Assembly (NCBI GenBank): GCA_033398695.1
Contig: CM065804.1
Coordinates: 37,277,501 to 37,341,500 of the forward strand
Direction of reading: 5' to 3'
Source: Orobanche coerulescens
Lineage: Eukaryota > Streptophyta > Magnoliopsida > Lamiales > Orobanchaceae
Length of the DNA: 64,000 nucleotides
Shown: piece after piece, positions 1 to 10,450 of the stretch
How the letters are laid out: each line of letters starts with the position of its first letter
Position numbering within the stretch: the stretch's first letter is position 1
Made by a program: the position numbers and the translations under genes
Notes under the pieces: model-generated
Told to the model about the DNA's origin: nothing
Seen by the model: the letters and a program-made list of their open reading frames with translations, nothing else
Database searches by the model: none

Positions 1-1
1 G

Positions 2-1120
2 GAAACCCTAACAGAAGCTCATAACAAGGGTGAAGAAGTACAGGACCAGCCGATGCCGGAAAACCAGAAGGAAACTTACTCCAATGTGTTGCAAGGTAAC
101 AGACTCGCATCTAATGGTGTACCACTTGAATACTTAGTTCCTGAAGTAGATAACGATGAAGTTTGTATATCCTTTACTGAAGATGTAATTACTGCTGAAA
201 CTATGAATTGGCAACATTCACTAATCATTTATGTGGTGGGGGCTGTACACAGACTGACCTACATGAAGGTTTTTCTGGAAAAGGCATGGGGTTCAATGGC
301 AAAACCTGAACTACATCAATATAATGAATGGTTCTACATTGCTAGGTTCAGTAATGAAAAGGATTGTGACATGGTGCCTGATAGTGGTCCATACAATATC
401 AAAAACCAACCAGTGGTCCTCAAAAAATGGTCACCAGACTTTGATTTCTCACCTGACCAATTAACATTGCTCCCTATTTGGATTAAACTACCACAGCTGC
501 CACACCAATTCTAGGGCAAATAGAGTTTAAGTAGGATTGCTAGTGTTGCTAGCAGGCCAATGCATACAGATGAGTGCATTGGTAAACAAAGTAAGGTTGC
601 TTTTGCAAGAGTCATGGTGGAAGTGAACAGTACCCAGCCTCTGATTACTAGTACAAGTATAAAAACACCTGCAGGGAGGATAATTGAGAAGAAATTTGAA
701 TATGAATGGGTGCCAAAATACTGTCAACACTGTCAGAAATTGGGACACGATTGTAGGGATAGAGCTACTCAAACAAATCCTGATAGGAGGCAATCACAGA
801 ACAACAATCAGAGGAAGGAAAACATGAACCCAATAAGAAGAGTAGTGAGCAGTAACAGGCCTGCTCAAAATGTGTCGATACCTGTGGGAACCAGCAATAG
901 AGGCACAATAGTCGCTGACAAAGAAAATGTTGCGACTCAAGAGAATCAGTTTGAAGCATTAAGAGAAAGAGAAAACCAGGAGGACCTAGACCCACTAGTT
1001 ACCAAAGACACAAACCAACCTAATGGTGTCCCTCCTCAAGGTGATGAAATTGTTGATGTTAGGTCTGGTACTTCTGGAGATGGGAACTTGGATACAGGGC
1101 TATCCCCAACAAACAAATGA
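2..1120 (+). pseudogene. LINE ORF1 remnant (DUF4283-like domain plus CCHC zinc knuckle)
   Basis: This encodes the RNA-binding ORF1 (gag-like) protein of a plant LINE. It is open from base 2 with no start codon in the window. The N-terminal part up to about 510 has the DUF4283 pattern, with WFYIARF and the PYNIKNQPVVLKKW stretch. A zinc knuckle CQHCQKLGHDC lies at about 720-755, followed by a hydrophilic low-complexity tail. Two in-frame stops, TAG at 512-514 and TAG at 521-523, interrupt the domain, but the frame is unchanged from base 2 to 1120, so only nonsense changes broke it. The terminal TGA (1118-1120) overlaps the ATG (1117-1119) of the endonuclease ORF. Family assignment is firm; it cannot make a full protein now. 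Confidence 0.85.
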
Positions 1121-1803
1121 TCATAGCTAGTTGGAATGTGAGGGGACTGAATAAGTCATTATGATAAAGTGAGATAATTCAGTTTTTGAAAAGCAAAAAA
1201 ATAAGTATTATACGTTTGATAGAAACTAGAGTGAAAAACCCAAAAGCAAAAATAATAGAAGAAGGTTTGGACCAGCATGGAACTTTGCTGACAACTATGA
1301 TGAAGCAGAGAATGGTAGATTGTGGGTGGCATGATCAAGTGCAGTTCCAAAAGGATAGGAGTACTACCCAATCAATCCATGTAAGGGTAGTAGAAGTCAG
1401 TGGAGAAACTGAGTCTTTGGTTACATTTGTTTATGGCTTCAATACTGTTGAAGACAGAAAAAGCCTTTGGGATGAACAAAGAAACCTGGCTGGTTCTATA
1501 TCCCAACCATGATTGATCTTAGGGGAATTTAATAGTGTGCTTGAATGAACTGATAGAGTAGGAGGAAACACTGTGACATCTAGTGAATGTGTGGACCTCC
1601 AGGATGCAATTATGGCAGCCCAAATTCAGGAATTAAAATATATTGGAAGGAGATACACCAGGTGCAATAAGCAGAACAATAACCTCATCTATTCAAAAAT
1701 AGGTAGAGGTTTTCGCAATATGGAATGGATGCAGAATTTTAACTCTATTGTGGTGGAAGTGTTAAATCCACTAAGCTCTGACCACTCTCCCTTACAACCA
1801 ATA
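1117..1803 (+). pseudogene. LINE ORF2 endonuclease domain, broken
   Basis: The ORF2 N-terminus is an exonuclease-endonuclease-phosphatase (APE-like) domain that nicks target DNA for priming. It begins at ATG 1117 with MIIASWNVRGLNK, the canonical first strand of this fold, and is stopped soon after (TGA at 1161-1163). Later blocks are recognisable: IETRVKNPKAK, FVYGFN, the catalytic-region motif LGEFN (normally LGDFN) at about 1518-1532, and the C-terminal catalytic SDHSP at about 1777-1791. Stops at about 1510 and 1545 break it further. The four-base ATGA overlap with ORF1 suggests the parental element translated ORF2 by termination-reinitiation; that is inference. The domain call is secure from its first and last motifs. 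Confidence 0.8.
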
Positions 1804-1805
1804 TA

Positions 1806-3740
1806 GTGAGAAATAGCCCTAGTAAGATATTTAAATTCCTAAACTATGTAGTGGAGCATCCAGAATATATGCTTGCAGTTGAGAAGGGCTGGGCTACTAG
1901 TGTTAATGGTGTGAAAATGTTCCAGGTTTGGAATAAAATGAAACAAGTTAGGGAAAAGTTAAGGGGACTGCAAAAGCACTATATGCATCATGATCAGAAG
2001 ATGGATAAATCTAGATAGAACAGAGATCAATTGCAAACTGCACTAAAGGATGACCCCCTGAATACCAACATTTTTGTAGAAATGGTGGAAGCCCAGAGGG
2101 AATTGGATAAATGGAGCTGTGTGGATGAACAAATTCTGAAACAGAAATCTAAAATACACTGGCTCCAATGTGGTGATAGTAATAATAGGTTCTTCCATGA
2201 TAGTTTAAAAACTAGACATGCCATGAAAATCTCTAGTTTAAATAGCATATATGGGGTGAGGTTGGACACTGAAAAAGCTATCCAAGAAGAAATTCTGAAT
2301 TTCTATAAGCAATTATTGGGAACTAGAGCTGATACGTCCCTTTCTGTGAATACTGCTGTGGTAAGGAAGGGCCCTCTGCTAACCAACAAACAGAGAGCTG
2401 AGCTAGTACAGGATGACTCCTCCAATGAAGTCTCTAAGGCATTACAGTCAATAGGAGACTGCAAAGCCCCAGGCCCTGAAGGATTCTCATCAAAGTTCTT
2501 CAAGTCCTCCTGGTCCCTTATAGGCCATGATATTGTCCTAGCAGTACAAGAGTTCTTCAAGAGGGGGAAGATGTTAAAGAGTATTAACACCACTCTTATC
2601 AATCTCATACCAAAGTCAAAATCTGCAAACACAATAAGGGACTACATGCCCATTGCTTGTTGTGGTGTACTGTACAAACTCATCTCCAAGATTATTACTA
2701 ACAGAATGAGTAAGGTCATGTAGCTAATAGGAGATGAGCAAGCTTCCTTTGTCCCAGGAAGATACATCCATGACAACACAGTCCTTACCCAGGAGATCAT
2801 CAGAGGGTATGGCAGAAAAAAGCATCTCTGCAAGATGCATGATTAAGATGGACATGCAAAAAGCCTTTGACTCTATTCAGTGGACATTTATGGAGCAACT
2901 ACTTAGAAACTTAGGCTTTCCTTCCAAGTTTATTGACTGGATTATGGTCTGCCTCACCACTGTATCCTACCAGATTTGTGTAAATGGCCAGCTCACTCCA
3001 CCTTTTGAAGGAGGAAAAGGATTGAGGCAAGGAGACCCTATGTCTCCCCTTTTTTTGTCATTGCAATGGAATACATATCAAGGCTACTAGCTGAATTACA
3101 TAGTGATCATTCCTTCAGTTTCCATCCTAATTGTGCTAAACTCAAGATTACACGCTTAGTGTTTTCAGATGATCTCCTCTTTTTCTGCAAAGGAAATGTG
3201 AAGTCAGTTAATACCTTAACAAGTTTGGGACATTCAGCCACACCTCTAGTCTAAAAGCTAATACCATGAAAAGTGAAATATACTTTGCAGGGGTAAAGCA
3301 TGCAGTGAGGACTGAGATCTTAGCTTATAGTCAACTACAAGAAGGATATTTGCCTTTTAAATATCTGGGAATCCCTTTAACTGCAAAAAGGCTAGCCATT
3401 ACTCAGTACCAAACTCTGATTGAGAAAATGATTGGAAGAATCACACACTGGACATATAAGCTCTTAAGCTATGGTGGGAGGCTGCAACTCATTCAAAGTG
3501 TATTATACTCAATGCAGAATTACTGGTGTTAGGTGTTCTATTTCCCAAAAAAAGCTATGAAACTCGTTGAGGCTGTCTGCAGGAAATTCCTCTGGACTGG
3601 TTCTGCAGGTGACAGTAATAAATCACTCATAGCCTGGGACTATGTATGCAGATCTAGATCTGGAGGAGGTTTAGGGCTAACTCAAATGCCAACCTGGAAT
3701 AAACTATCCTATGTTAAAATGATTTGGGCTATTTAGAATA
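1806..3740 (+). pseudogene. LINE ORF2 reverse transcriptase domain, broken
   Basis: This is the reverse transcriptase of the LINE. Visible in order: a linker with WLQCGDSNNRFFH (about 2160-2200); GDCKAPGPEGFSSKFFKSSW (about 2456-2515); LINLIPKSKSAN and the block PIACCGVLYKLISKIITNRM (about 2595-2710); ASFVPGRYIHDN (about 2739-2775); KMDMQKAFDSIQW (about 2849-2885); GLRQGDPMSPLF (about 3021-3056); the catalytic box, here FSDDLL instead of the usual FADD (about 3165-3180); and the thumb GIPLTAKRL. A TAG at 2721-2723, frameshifts near 2840 and 3060-3090, and a stop at 3531 break the frame. Both catalytic aspartates of the DD pair remain but the first residues of the box are altered. Confidence 0.88.
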
Positions 3741-4445
3741 AATGAGACAAACTATGGGTCAAATAGATCCATGAGTTCTGCATGAAAGGCCAGGACTGGG
3801 AGCATGTCCCAAAATACAGGACTCAGTTCTTTTCAAGAAAATGGTGAAATGTATGGACCTGATTAGAGATCTTGCATAAAGGAATGATATAATATATGGT
3901 GAGATCTTCAACAAACAAGCTGTATATAAGATCATACGGCCCCATATACAAACAATGCATTGGAAAACCTAGCATTGAACAACAGGGCCAGGTTTTACTT
4001 ATGGATGGCTCTCTAGTCCAGGCTTGCCACAAGAGATAGGCTACAGATATTTCACCTTCAGGTAGATACAAAGTGTGTATTTTTCGAAACAACATAAGAA
4101 ACTCATGATCACCTTTTCTTTAATTGCTTATACACCTCCAGAATGTGGATGAGTATGTTGGCATGGTTTGGAGTTCAATGTCAAATTAATGACTGGGCTA
4201 ATGCAATTGAAAGAATGAGCAGATTGGTTAAAGGAAGGAAACCACGCAACAGAGTTTTAAAATTTCTATTCACCGAGATGATCTATGCAATATGAATTGA
4301 ATGGAACAAATGAATATTTGAAGGGAAAAAGCGGGAAGGAATTCAAATACTACGCACAGCCACACACAGAGCGGTGGGCAGATGTTGCAACGATAATAAA
4401 CTGGCAGAATTTTGCCGAAATTTGCCCCTAATTCCGAATGTATAG
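3741..4445 (+). pseudogene. LINE ORF2 C-terminus with zf-RVT domain, broken
   Basis: This is the C-terminal zinc-binding module (zf-RVT) found after reverse transcriptase in plant LINEs. Conceptual frames give RFYLWMAL, then RDRLQIFHLQVDTKCVFFETT with ETHDHLFFNC, which is the conserved C-x-E-T-x-x-H-L-F-F-x-C pattern, followed by a hydrophobic and basic tail ending at TAG 4443-4445. Several in-frame stops are present. Its function in the active element is thought to be nucleic-acid binding. The assignment rests on the HLFFNC signature and on its position directly after the reverse transcriptase. Confidence 0.7.
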
Positions 4446-4569
4446 GGATTTGCATTTTACATTTGATTTTTTGTTCCTAGCATTATAGCTAATACTTGGT
4501 TCACTGTAATTCCTTGTAAACGTGATGACGGACTAAAATTTTCCACTGGAATGAGAATTATCTTTTTCC

Positions 4570-4579
4570 AAAAAAAAAA
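4570..4579 (+). other. LINE poly-A tail
   Basis: A run of ten A residues follows the segment ATCTTTTTCC at 4558-4569, a common tail context for plant LINEs. It marks the 3' terminus of the element and the junction with CACTA-like sequence. Confidence 0.6.
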
Positions 4580-4945
4580 TGGGGTTTTACTATTTTTTTG
4601 TATTTTTTTCAACGTTGTGACTTCTAAAAACAGTCACAATACAATCAAGAAAAATGATATTTGTGACTGTCCATGGAAGTCACGAAAGTTGAAATACGTG
4701 ACTGCTGATAACTGTCTCAAAAGTGGAAATTCGTGATTGTTAATAATAGTCACAAATATCATTTGTGACTGCCATGGAAAGTGGTATTGTAAAGTCATAT
4801 AAATGAGGTTTTGTCACTGTTTTGTGGCTATTTTTGACAATTACAAAAAAACATGTGACTGGTGATTTTATGACAGTCATTTGTTACTGTTTTTGCCATT
4901 TGTGACAGTTTTTGACAGTCACAAAATCGTGATTCTGGTATAGTG
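4580..4945. mobile_element. CACTA-like DNA transposon terminus (non-coding fragment)
   Basis: The reverse strand from 4945 begins CACTATACCAGAATCACG, the CACTA-type terminal pattern. The 366 bp inside it are packed with GTGACTGT and ACAGTCAC in both orientations, for example around 4631, 4662, 4746, 4763 and 4915. Such subterminal repeats are typical transposase-binding arrays of CACTA elements and derived MITEs. The other terminus is missing, apparently replaced by the LINE. No coding sequence is present. Confidence 0.5.
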
Positions 4946-5218
4946 AAATCTGGGTACCCAAATTTCTTCTTATCTGATTGTAGAAGAAATGGAAAGAATA
5001 CTGTGTAGCAACCACAGAGTCATCAGTAAGGGTTGAAGAATAGTTTTCAATCTCATGGTGGTCCGGGCACATGTCTGGGATAAAAAAGAGTGTCAGTATC
5101 AACTAATCAAAGAGGCCCAGGTGTGTTATTTGGGGAGAGCTCATGTGGACAAACCAACATTTTGGAATGCAGCACAAAGAAAATCCTGACATCCCAAAGA
5201 GGGGTAACTTGTTAAGAA
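4946..5218. other. Non-coding stretch between CACTA-like end and element F
   Basis: No reading frame or recognised motif is seen here on either strand. It may be decayed pol sequence of element F, but I cannot align it convincingly. Confidence 0.4.
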
Positions 5219-5311
5219 TGAAAGAAAAGCTGGTAGCAGAAAGTTATACTGCGTACGAAGAAATAAATTTTGATGAAGAATACGCACCAGCAGCGAGGAA
5301 TTATGTGCCTG
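5219..5311 (+). pseudogene. Copia reverse transcriptase scrap of element F
   Basis: A 30-codon reading frame contains KLVAESYTAYEEINFDEEYAP. This parallels [21 protein letters not shown] in the reverse transcriptase of the related element E (63547-63918, minus strand). The block is the diagnostic N-terminal RT motif of Ty1/copia elements. It ends at TGA 5312-5314 and nothing of the remaining RT or RNase H follows, because the spacer begins almost at once. The match is short and divergent, so this could be coincidence, but it lies in the expected order upstream of the spacer and third ORF. Confidence 0.4.
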
Positions 5312-5339
5312 ATTGAAATTCTTAAAGAATGTTATGACC

Positions 5340-5880
5340 AGAATAGCTAGCTGATCAGAAACACAGACAATTAAAGTTATATGATCAGAAGCAGTTGAGG
5401 AAAGTCACCTGATTAGAATAAGTCAAGAAAAGTGATCTGCTCATAAAAGCATAAGAGACATGTCACCTGATCTGCACAAATCACAGATAAGACATGTCAC
5501 CTGATCCAAAGAACAGGACAAGAAAAGTCAACTGATCAAAATGAGACGAGAAAAGGTATCTGACATGAAGTAGAAGAAAAGTCATCTTACCTGAAGCATC
5601 CGAAAGAAATCATCTGATCCGGAGACCAGACAAGAAAAGTCATCTACCATGGAGTAGACGAAGAAAAGCTACCTGATCAGACCAGATGGGAAAAGACCAC
5701 CTGATCCGAGAAACACAAAAAGTCATCTGATCCGAAGACCCGATGAGGAAGCCACCTGATCAGAACAGACGAGGATGCAAAGCACAGACAAGGAAAAGCT
5801 ATCCGATACCAACTACAGACGACATACCTCACCTGATGCAGAAGCAAATAAGGATAGATGAAGAAAAGATAGCTGCATCA
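5340..5880 (+). repeat. Degenerate CCTGATC-type short repeats in the pol to ORF3 spacer
   Basis: At least ten copies of a loose unit of about 30 bp recur, with core AAGTCACCTGATC followed by AGAACAGACGAGG-like sequence (for example near 5405, 5465, 5500, 5612, 5678, 5700, 5725 and 5752). Many cores contain the palindrome TGATCA. The equivalent spacer of element E has only about four such cores, so the array has expanded in this copy. Confidence 0.7.
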
Positions 5881-6053
5881 GAAGTCAAACAGCCAACCAG
5901 CTAAGTTTTCCTATTCTTTAAATATTCATATGTATTACACGTGTTTAAATTCACACGATCACACGGCCTCCAGGTCTACATCACGTGATCTAATTAATCC
6001 ATTCGAACCGCCATTCTTTAATTAGTAAAATTCAAAAATGTCTTTTCAAATGG

Positions 6054-6187
6054 CTATTTAAGACGGTCGACAATCATTTCAGAAAAACCCTATCGTCTTC
6101 AAGCTCTAGAAACCCTAGATTTCTAAAAAGCAGAAAAACCCTAGTATTTTCAATGCACTAAAATCCAAAATTCTTCGATTTGTAGAA
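6054..6187 (+). promoter_or_regulatory. Promoter-like leader of the third ORF in element F
   Basis: A TATA-like CTATTTAAG at 6054-6062 lies about 125 bp before the ATG at 6188. The leader between them contains three AAACCCTA or AAACCCTAG telo-box-like words (about 6085, 6110 and 6135), which are common just downstream of plant promoters. Element E has CTATTTATATAAT and AAACCCTA words in the same interval. That the third ORF has its own promoter is inference. Confidence 0.4.
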
Positions 6188-9100
6188 ATGGATACCGCAA
6201 CCTATTTACAAGGAGTCAATCTTAAAATGGTGAAGGAGCAAATAATCTTCAGTATTGTCGTTGATTTTGAAGGTTTGCTGGAGTCCAACAAAACGGCGAA
6301 AATGGCACAACTGATTGGAAAGATGAAGAAGAATGCTGAACATTAGTCCCACTCAACTCTACAAGGAAGCCGTCATATGTTTTTCAAGGAGGCCCAGGTC
6401 ATTCAGTACAGAATCGATAGTTCGATCTTTGGTGAATCTATCACCATTGACAAGCAAACAGTTACAGAGCTTTCAAAATGGAGAACCGGGGCATTTCAGT
6501 TGAAGCCCTGAAACCAAATCCATTCGATCTATGGGAGGAAATCAGGATGTCTGACCAGTCACCAAAAGTCAAATTCACAGCCAAAAAGGGTGATCGGAAA
6601 AGGAATACAAATATATCCTGGACATGACTAACGAAATAGTGATGGGGATGGCAGGCAGTTTTGATCAATTATCCTCATCTAAGTATATTGTCATGGGTGC
6701 ACTGATCCAGAGACAAATGATTGACTAGCCTGATTACATATATAGGCAGTTAGTTCGTGAGGTCAATAAGATGGATTGGGATTCATAGAACAACAAATTT
6801 GTTGTTTATAAGTTGTCCTAGGGAACCCAGATCAGTTGGATTCTAGAATTTCTGGGAAAAGCTAAAGGAAGAGCAGACACCTTTCAGACTAGCAAAAGAC
6901 TTGGTCATCTGAACCAAGAAACAAAAGAAAAACTTGCAGATAAGAACAAGCCCTATGCAGCTGAGATGTTGGAGAAAATGAAGTCTGGAACATCCTCTTA
7001 TAAAGGAGTATCAGACTCCGAAAAAGTCAGATCAGATGCAGCTGACAAAACTGCAGCTGAAAGCACAGCTGAAAAACCTGCAGATGACATTCCTGAAAAG
7101 TCACCGGCAGACAACATTCCTGAGAAGTCATCTGCACCTGAAACCTCCCTTGCTCTGCCTACAGATGACGTCTTTCCATATGCAACCTTACCTGCACCTG
7201 AAGTGGCATGTATAGATGACTCTAACTCTGATAACCTACTTCTGTCTAAAATATTCAAGAGAAAATCACATGAACTAGAGGAAGTTGTATATATCAAATC
7301 CTCACCTGACTGGTCCCCCAAGAGACAAAAAGGCCTAGTGGACTACTCATCTGAAGAAGAAGAATAAGAAGAAGAAGAAGAAGAAGAGTTGCAGATTGTG
7401 ATATCACCTGCACCTGCACCTCTGTAGAACAGCCAGAGCAGTCCATAGAGCTGGTGGCTGAAGTGATCCCCCTCTTGACTCTTCCAAGCATAATTGAGGA
7501 AGAAGAGGTGGAAGAGACCATTGAGGTACCAGATGCTGGATACTCCCTCAATCTCAAGGGGAACAATCCTCTGAACCTTACCATGGAGAAATTAAAACTA
7601 GTAAAACAACAATCTCTCAAATTTTCCTTTGTCAATATTTATGAGGAATGGAAAGATTTGAAAACACTTACCTTCACTCAATTGAGAGAATTTGTTTAAA
7701 GAAGTAACTGGGATCATCCCACAGCTACTGAGAAACTCATCATGTTCTTATATCAATATACAAATGTAAAGTTGTTGCTAAAGGAGAACTGGTTCATTTC
7801 CCATTTTAAACAAAATAGGGACCAGTTCGTCCTCCAAGTCATCAAAGGAGTATCACAAGGTGAAACCCTTTGGTGAGGAGGATAAAGTCGAAAAGAAGAA
7901 AGAAGATAGAGAAGTAGAAGGAGAGAGAAAAAGGAATTGTCATTGAAGAAGTTGAAAAAGAAGAAAGTGCAAAATAAGTAGTTAAATAGGAAGAAGAAAC
8001 GGTAGAGGAGAAGAAGGAAGGAGTTGAAAAGGAAAAAGATGAAGAAGAAGAAAATAAAGAAGAGGAAGTTGAAAAGGAAGAAAAAGAAGAAGAAAAGAAG
8101 AAGAAGAAGAAGAAGAAGAAGAAGAAGAAGAAGAGAAAGGAGACAGAAAGGATTATGAGAAGAAAGATGATGAGGCTGATGACCATGATGCACATGATCA
8201 AGCATCCATATTTTATCAGCCCACAACAGATAGATCAGGCACACCTGATAAAATCCCATCTGATCAGAGAGCAGCTGATAGGAGCTTACCATTTGAGAAG
8301 TCTACAGCTCGGAAATCAACACAGGAGGGCTCAGGAGAAAATAATGCTCATCAAATGGCACCTGAAAATCAACAGCCATCAAACTTCTCTGAGATGGTAA
8401 TAAGAATTGTGGAAGAGACAGTTGCCAAACTCCTGGAAACCGAGGTCAAACCTGTGCTGAAGACATTGAATGACAAGATGGACACCCTTCTCAACAGAAA
8501 AGAACCCTCACCACCACCCACAAACTCAAGAATGCCTCTTGGCGTGACTGACTTAATGCTAATGGTGAAGGAACAACTAGCTAAAGTCATTGATGCTGGC
8601 AAAAAGGGGGAAGATAAGAATAAGGGGGAAGAAAAAAAAGAAGCAAGATCAAAAAAGAAACAAGGCTATCCTATGATTCAGGCAGTAACTTCAATCCTGA
8701 AGAGAAAAGAGTTAGCTGCACCACCTGAAGAACCTGCAGCCAAAAGAGAAAGAACCAGGCAATATTCTGTTGTACTATTATAATGGGAAGGAAAAGAGCT
8801 CCAATATGTTGAGGAATTCTTGCCTGTTGAAGCAAAACCAATGTGGGGAAGTGCAAGAAAACAATTTATAGAGAAGTACTACCTTTCGGAAATACTTCAC
8901 GACAAGGACTGTTCCCCATAAGAAATTTTCATAAACTTCACGGAGATGAATTTCCCCAACCTCTGGGAGATTTTGAAGAAGTATGCAGAAAGTGAATTTA
9001 ATGCATATCCCATAATTCCAAACTTCAGACCTGAAGAAGCACCTACTCTCATGAATGGATAACTAGATGAGATTGCTCTTCAGGAAGAAACTAAAAATAT

Positions 9101-9270
9101 GTGCATTAAAAACAACTTTTCATCTCCAGAACAACAACAGTTTGCCTCAGATATTGTGAGGACAAAGTATGGGTTATCTGCAGTTACAAAAAGACCCATA
9201 GGAGCAAAACCCTTGAAGACACTCCCTCCAGCAAGGACTAGAGAAAGAGGCAGAGGAGGAGGGAGATGAT
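6188..9270 (+). pseudogene. Third ORF downstream of pol (Sirevirus ORF3 position), broken copy F
   Basis: This homologue of the 58696-61763 ORF lies 3' of pol, where some Sireviruses carry an extra, so-called envelope-like, ORF. The start at 6188 gives MDTATYLQGVNLKMVKEQIIFS, matching MESYFEGVNLKAVKDQIIFS in E. Then come: a broken globular domain; an acidic and alanine-rich section with PADDIPEKSPADNIPEKS repeats (about 7080-7130); QLKxVK-type blocks (7454-7699); a purine-rich acidic and lysine-rich tract (7860-8150); a coiled-coil-like block with RMPLGVTDLM (8355-8700); and a C-terminal domain with KPMWGSARKQFI and FNAYPIIPNFRPEEAPT, ending in RERGRGGGR at TGA 9268-9270. There are many stops and shifts. 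Function is unknown; no transmembrane segment is evident. The family resembles, from memory, Lamiales repeat-derived predicted proteins. Confidence 0.7.
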
Positions 9271-9486
9271 TTTTTTTTAATTTACTTGTAATTTTCAGTT
9301 TTACTTGTAATTTTCATTTAGACTGTACTGTAACCTGAAATAAAAGTTTTATAACAGTCAAATTGAATGAGAACCTCTAGTTGTCTCAAAAAAACTGAGT
9401 TTGATTGTTTCTTGCACTTTACTTTTGTGAAGACTTGTTTACATTTGAAATGCTTAAATTTTGCCATCATCAAAATATGGGGAATT
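9271..9486 (+). other. 3' untranslated segment and polypurine tract of element F
   Basis: An AT-rich segment contains a polyadenylation-like AATAAAAG (about 9339). It ends with the purine tract AAAATATGGGGAATT directly before the LTR start TGTTAGG at 9487. The tract would prime plus-strand DNA synthesis. The same layout is seen in reverse at 58465-58695 of element E. Confidence 0.65.
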
Positions 9487-9663
9487 TGTTAGGAATATTA
9501 TTTTAGATTTTGATGATGTCATCCCTGTATTCATGATTAATTAAAATGTATGCACTAAGTACTTGGTATCATAAGGAAGAACCACAGGAGTTCTTCTATG
9601 AGCCATTAAATAGGCTTAAATTGAGCAAGAGTTAATCATTAGAAAATCCGCTAAGTATAGAAG

Positions 9664-10167
9664 TGTCAAAATATCAGATAAGTTAATTATTAGCCGAGTT
9701 TTGGTCAACTGTAATTACAGAGAGGTTTCACTAAAACACTGTAGCAGTCGAGTTTCAGACAAGTAATCATCAGGCGAGATATCTTCAGTCGAGTTTTGGT
9801 CAACTCAACATATCAGAGAAGGTTGACCACAAACGAGATATATTATCAGGCAACATATCAGGCGAATTCTGGTCAACATAGTATATCAGAGAAGTTTGAC
9901 CCACATATGACTTATTATCAGAGAAGGTCTGGTCAACATAAAACATCAGCTGAGTTTTGACCACAGATGAGATATCATCAGACAACTTATCATGCAAGAT
10001 TCGGTCAAAAGAAACATCAGCTGTAGGTTGACTTCAGATGAGTTCTTTATCATTTGAGTTTTCAGTCAAACAGAATATCAGATGAGGTTGACCAAACTAA
10101 TTCTGCAGCCAAGTTCGAGTATCAGAGAAGAAGCGCAGTCCACGTCAGCAAAGCATTGAAAGTCAAC
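9664..10167 (+). promoter_or_regulatory. Dense W-box cluster in the U3 of LTR F
   Basis: Twelve TTGACC/TTGACT words occur on either strand: 9711, 9798, 9823, 9871, 9896, 9931, 9957, 10003, 10028, 10065, 10088 and 10161 (positions within a base or two). TTGAC(C/T) is the established WRKY-factor binding site. The cluster lies upstream of the TATA-like TATATATAT at 10443-10450. The LTR of element E has four such words. Confidence 0.6.
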
Positions 10168-10442
10168 AATAACGGTAAGACATGCAGACGTGAATTCAAG
10201 GAGACAAAGTGAATAATTACCGAAAGTTAAGGAATAGTTTATTCCTAGAGATTTGCGCCCAGAAGACTTTCCAAATATAGTAATCAAGAAAAGCGGTGCA
10301 ATGGGAAGATTCTTCAAAAAGGATAGATTTGAAGAGAGACAAGTCGTGCAAAGAGATGAACGAATAAACAATGAAGTCCACTCTCTAATGTATAGATTTG
10401 TTACAAGAGATGCAACAGCTATGAAGAAGCTCAAGTCGTACT

Positions 10443-10450
10443 ATATATAT
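10443..10450 (+). promoter_or_regulatory. TATA-like box of LTR F
   Basis: TATATATAT lies about 280 bp after the W-box cluster. The same word followed by the same context (rc of CTTCAGATATATATAG) is at 57722-57737 of element E, which supports its role as the LTR core promoter. Confidence 0.5.

Larger units (their letters stand above)
1..4579 (+). mobile_element. Degenerate L1-type LINE (non-LTR retrotransposon), 5' end outside window
   Basis: The order ORF1 (nucleic-acid binding, CCHC knuckle), apurinic-type endonuclease, reverse transcriptase, zf-RVT domain and terminal poly-A is the standard plan of plant L1 LINEs, which copy themselves by target-primed reverse transcription. The frame is already open at base 2, so the 5' end lies outside. 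In-frame stops and frameshifts occur in every domain. The element ends in a run of ten A residues at 4570-4579. No target duplication can be tested without the 5' end. Confidence 0.9.

Noticed and set aside
4544..4560. CACTGGAATGAGAATT as the left terminus of the CACTA-like element ending at 4945
   Set aside because: The word belongs to the LINE tail before its poly-A at 4570-4579, and the flanking three bases (TTC and AAA) do not form a target duplication.
7753..8292. Minus-strand reading frames rich in Phe, Leu and Ser (also 59795-60094 plus strand)
   Set aside because: They are antisense shadows of the GAA/GAG-rich acidic tract of the third ORF, not membrane proteins.
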